A stretch of 34,483 nt of DNA. It comes from Clostridioides difficile. GTDB taxonomy: Bacteria; Bacillota; Clostridia; Peptostreptococcales; Peptostreptococcaceae. The translations under genes were made by a program, and so were the position numbers. The notes below the pieces were generated by a model. It did not search any database. It was not told where the DNA came from and saw only the letters and a program-made list of their open reading frames with translations. Location of the stretch: contig NZ_OEZH01000170.1 of assembly GCF_900243075.1 (NCBI RefSeq), positions 1-34,483 on the forward strand, given 5' to 3'. Of the stretch, positions 31,900-34,483 are shown one piece after another (position 1 is the stretch's first letter; the number at the start of each line of letters is the position of its first letter).

Positions 31900-33999
31900 A
31901 TGAGTTTGGAAAAACTTATTAGACCAAAGAGTATTGCTATAGTAGGAGTTACTGATAAACTTGGTTTTGGTAGAAGTGCAGCACTTAGTATAGTAAAAAG
32001 TAAAGATACAGATAGAGTATACTATGTTAATCCCAAAAGAGAAGAATTATTTGGGAGAAAATGTTACAAAACGATACAAGAGATTCCAGAAGTAGTAGAT
32101 TGTGTGGTAGTATGTACACCTAGAAATGTAGTTCCATCTGTATTAAAAGATTGTGGAGAGTTAGGTACAAAGGCAGCTGTAGTATATGCGAGTGGATTTG
32201 CAGAAGAAGGAACAGAAGAAGGTATAGATTTAGAAAATCAACTTATAGAAATATCAAATACATATGATATGAAAATATTAGGTCCAAACTGTATGGGATT
32301 GCTAAATTGTATAGATAAAGTTAATCTGTGGGCAGGAGGTTCTAAGTGGGATTTAGATACTAAAAAGCCTGGGATAGGAATTGTAGGGCAAAGTGGATTT
32401 ATAACTGCGGAGATTGTCTCAAGTGATTATTTTAATATATCTTATGGTTTTTCAACTGGAAATGGAAATATAGTTACGCTAGAAGATGCTGTAGATTTTC
32501 TTGTAGATGATGATTATGCATCAGTAATAGCTATCTACCTTGAAGGTTTAAAAAATCCACAAAAATTCATATATGCGTTAAAAAGAGCTGCTCAAAAAAG
32601 AAAACCAGTAATAATCTTGAAATCAGGAAGGTCAGAAAAAGGAGCTATTTCTGCTGCTTCTCATACAGGAAACTTAGCTGGTTCAAGTAAGGCTTTTGAA
32701 AGTATTTTTGAAAAATACGGAGTAATTTCTGTGGAAAACTTAGAACAGTTTATGTGTTTAGCACAAGCTTTTAGTGTTTTAGATGGTAATTTACCTAAAA
32801 ATTCTAATTTCGCAGCAATAAACTTCTCAGGTGGAGAAAATACTATTTGTGCAGATTTAGCAGAAGAAAATGGTGTAGAACTTGCAGAAATATCTTCTGA
32901 AACTAAAGAAGAAATGAAAAAATATCTCCCAGGATTTGCAACACCTAAAAATCCACTAGATGCTACAACTGCATTATTCCATGAAAAGGATATGATAGTA
33001 GGTCTATTACATACTTTTGAAAAGGATGATAGTGTTGGATTTACTATGGTAGGTGCAAATATAAGAGATGAAGAAAATGAAATGCATGAAACACTTTGTC
33101 AAGCTGTAAGTGAAGCTAGAGAACAAGGATTGAAAAAGCCAGTGTTTGCAGTTCCTACACTTGAAGGAAATAGATATTTAGATTATAGAACTAGATTAGA
33201 AAACAATCAAGTACCTATAATGTCATCAGTTGGAACTACATTTACTTGTTTTAATAAAATGGCTAAATTTATAGATTATGATTACTCAAAGAGAACTTTG
33301 GAATTTAAAGCTGTTAAGAAAAGAGACTCAAATAATGTAGTAGCGTTATCAGAGTTAGATAGCAAAATTGAGATGAAGGAATATGGAGTACCAGTACCAG
33401 GACAAGGTAATGCAAAAAGTATTGATGAATTAGATGAAATCTTAAATTATATTAACTATCCTGTTGTCTTAAAAATAAATTCTTCCGAAATATTACACAA
33501 ATCTGATGTTGGAGGAGTTAAAATAGGGATTAAGAATAGAGATGAGGCAGTAGATGCATATAATGAGATTTTAGCCAATGTAAAAAAAGAAAAACCAGAT
33601 GCTAAGATTGATGGTATACTAGTTCAAGAAATGGTAGAAAGTGGAATAGAAATTATTATTGGTATAACTAATGATGACCAATTTGGCCCAATGTTACTAG
33701 TTGGTTTAGGAGGCGTATTTGTAGAAGTATTTAAAGATACTACTTTATATCCACTACCTATAAATCACGATGAAGCTATCATGATGCTTGAAAAATTAAA
33801 ATCATTTAAGCTTTTAAATGGATATAGAGGAAGTGAACCTTGCGATATTGATGCTCTTGCAGATATGATGGTTAAGTTAGGAAAATATGCTTATGAAAAT
33901 AAGGATGAGGTTAAGGAAATAGATTTAAATCCAGTGTTTGTATATCCTAAAGGAAAAGGTGTATGTGCAGTAGACGCCTTAATAGTTAAATATAAATAG
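31900..33999 (+). CDS. ADP-forming acyl-CoA synthetase (fused alpha-beta)
   Basis: The enzyme converts acyl-CoA, ADP and phosphate to acid, CoA and ATP. It is a 699-residue fusion. The CoA-binding Rossmann domain comes first (about 7-130, IAIVGVTDKLGFGRSA). Succinyl-CoA-ligase-like domains follow (about 145-460), and a C-terminal ATP-grasp domain (about 480-699, YPVVLKINSSEILHKSDVGGV) completes it. The phosphorylated active-site histidine is His255 in SAASHTGNLAG. RBS GGAGAGTG precedes ATG 31900. Placed after a 2-oxoacid oxidoreductase, it should recover energy from the acyl-CoA produced there. Acetyl-, branched-chain- or aryl-acetyl-CoA are all possible substrates. Confidence 0.93.
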   Translation: MSLEKLIRPKSIAIVGVTDKLGFGRSAALSIVKSKDTDRVYYVNPKREELFGRKCYKTIQEIPEVVDCVVVCTPRNVVPSVLKDCGELGTKAAVVYASGFAEEGTEEGIDLENQLIEISNTYDMKILGPNCMGLLNCIDKVNLWAGGSKWDLDTKKPGIGIVGQSGFITAEIVSSDYFNISYGFSTGNGNIVTLEDAVDFLVDDDYASVIAIYLEGLKNPQKFIYALKRAAQKRKPVIILKSGRSEKGAISAASHTGNLAGSSKAFESIFEKYGVISVENLEQFMCLAQAFSVLDGNLPKNSNFAAINFSGGENTICADLAEENGVELAEISSETKEEMKKYLPGFATPKNPLDATTALFHEKDMIVGLLHTFEKDDSVGFTMVGANIRDEENEMHETLCQAVSEAREQGLKKPVFAVPTLEGNRYLDYRTRLENNQVPIMSSVGTTFTCFNKMAKFIDYDYSKRTLEFKAVKKRDSNNVVALSELDSKIEMKEYGVPVPGQGNAKSIDELDEILNYINYPVVLKINSSEILHKSDVGGVKIGIKNRDEAVDAYNEILANVKKEKPDAKIDGILVQEMVESGIEIIIGITNDDQFGPMLLVGLGGVFVEVFKDTTLYPLPINHDEAIMMLEKLKSFKLLNGYRGSEPCDIDALADMMVKLGKYAYENKDEVKEIDLNPVFVYPKGKGVCAVDALIVKYK

Positions 34000-34036
34000 T
34001 TTATAAGTTTTGGTATTCAACCATGATTAAAGCACC

Positions 34037-34081
34037 GGCTGAAAATCACATTTTATAAATTAAATAGTGTGATTTTCAGTC
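34037..34081 (+). other. Strong stem-loop after the acyl-CoA synthetase, no U-tract
   Basis: CTGAAAATCACA (34039-34050) pairs with TGTGATTTTCAG (34068-34079), extended by a G-T and a G-C pair. The following sequence (CACCCCAAATTT) is not a terminator tail. It may block 3' exonucleases. Confidence 0.6.
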
Positions 34082-34183
34082 ACCCCAAATTTAAAGTTAA
34101 AATATTTTAAAGTATAGTTTTAAGTCTAATTGTGAAATAGTACTGTATAAACAATAAAATACTACATATAAAACGAATAATAA

Positions 34184-34232
34184 AAGGTGTTTTAATGGGC
34201 AGAATCAATCTTGATTTTCATTAAAACACCTT
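34184..34232. terminator. Bidirectional terminator between the acyl-CoA synthetase and ferritin genes
   Basis: A perfect 14-bp stem, AAGGTGTTTTAATG (34184-34197) with CATTAAAACACCTT (34219-34232), contains an inner AATCAA/TTGATT stem. T-rich tails occur on both strands. It lies 28 nt past the ferritin stop. Confidence 0.85.
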
Positions 34233-34259
34233 ATTTATTATATTAAAAATTTTTAAACA

Positions 34260-34483
34260 TTATATTGTCACAGGTGGATTTGTTGGAGCTGCGTATGTAC
34301 GATTAGCAAATTCTTGGTCAACAAAGAATAGACCACCCTCTCCAGCAAGTTTAACACGTTTTATATTGTCTTCACAATTTGTTTCTTCTTCTGCTTGTTC
34401 AGATATAAACCAAAGTAAGAATTGAGAAGTTCTAAAGTCTGACTCAGAGTTTGCTACAGCTGCTAAATTGTTTATTAAAGCTG
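34260..34483 (-). CDS. Ferritin, C-terminal part (gene continues beyond the window)
   Basis: Translated from the window edge, 73 C-terminal residues and a TAA stop are visible. FRTSQFLLWFISEQAEEETN is the fourth-helix region of bacterial non-haem ferritins, including glutamates of the iron site. FFVDQEF and a short Pro/Thr-rich tail follow. The N-terminal helices with the rest of the ferroxidase ligands lie outside. Ferritins form 24-mer iron-storage shells in the cytoplasm. Confidence 0.88.
   Translation of the reverse strand, partial: ALINNLAAVANSESDFRTSQFLLWFISEQAEEETNCEDNIKRVKLAGEGGLFFVDQEFANRTYAAPTNPPVTI

Noticed and set aside
1-34483. CRISPR arrays, tRNA or rRNA genes, T-box leaders
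   Set aside because: No regularly spaced direct repeats, cloverleaf genes, rRNA signatures or T-box motif were seen on reading; exhaustive detection was not possible by eye.

Overview
The window is low-GC (roughly 30% by eye) Firmicute DNA with strong purine-rich ribosome binding sites (AGGGGG, AAGGAG). Gene content points to Clostridioides difficile. It holds an anaerobic sulfite reductase subunit followed by an FNT channel like the C. difficile hydrosulfide channel, and two tandem Xre regulators whose lengths (112 aa and 105-108 aa) and order match the C. difficile sin locus (sinR and sinR'/sinI). It also holds a Stickland-type 2-oxoacid oxidation cluster. The species call is recognition from memory, not a database match.

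Layout. 1-2000: an IS605-type TnpB tail, then asrC and the hydrosulfide channel, closed by a terminator. 2.1-6.3 kb: a FUSC-type membrane protein, a membrane-anchored alpha/beta hydrolase and a radical SAM protein, each apparently a separate unit. 6.4-7.2 kb: a minus-strand Vat-type acetyltransferase behind a 9-codon leader peptide and alternative hairpins. 7.5-8.3 kb: aroD. 8.3-10.5 kb: minus-strand accessory-looking block with an unknown Cys-containing protein and the sinR-sinR' pair, preceded by direct repeats spaced about 30 bp. 11-11.6 kb: beta-carbonic anhydrase.

11.8-16.6 kb: a MarR regulator with a palindromic operator drives a heterodimeric ABC exporter. One ATP site of the pair is degenerate. 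16.6-18.6 kb: hflX behind a long leader containing a translated-looking upstream ORF and a large stem-loop. 18.6-19.8 kb: a second MarR regulator with a consensus promoter and two operators, followed by a flavodoxin. 20.1-23.7 kb: class-3 aldehyde dehydrogenase, AI-2E-family membrane protein and an EstA-type esterase. 23.8-25.9 kb: a minus-strand sodium:solute symporter translationally overlapping a TetR regulator.

26.4-34.0 kb: from a consensus promoter, an MFS/GPH transporter, an aminotransferase, a 2[4Fe-4S] ferredoxin, the three large subunits of a 2-oxoacid:ferredoxin oxidoreductase and an ADP-forming acyl-CoA synthetase. Together these read as import, transamination, oxidative decarboxylation to acyl-CoA and substrate-level ATP formation, with reduced ferredoxin as the electron product. 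The window ends inside a minus-strand ferritin gene.

The most interesting unlabelled signals are regulatory. They are the leader peptide with two mutually exclusive stems in front of the Vat gene, the upstream ORF and stem-loop in front of hflX, the iterated repeats in front of sinR, and large U-tract-less stem-loops around the acyl-CoA synthetase gene.
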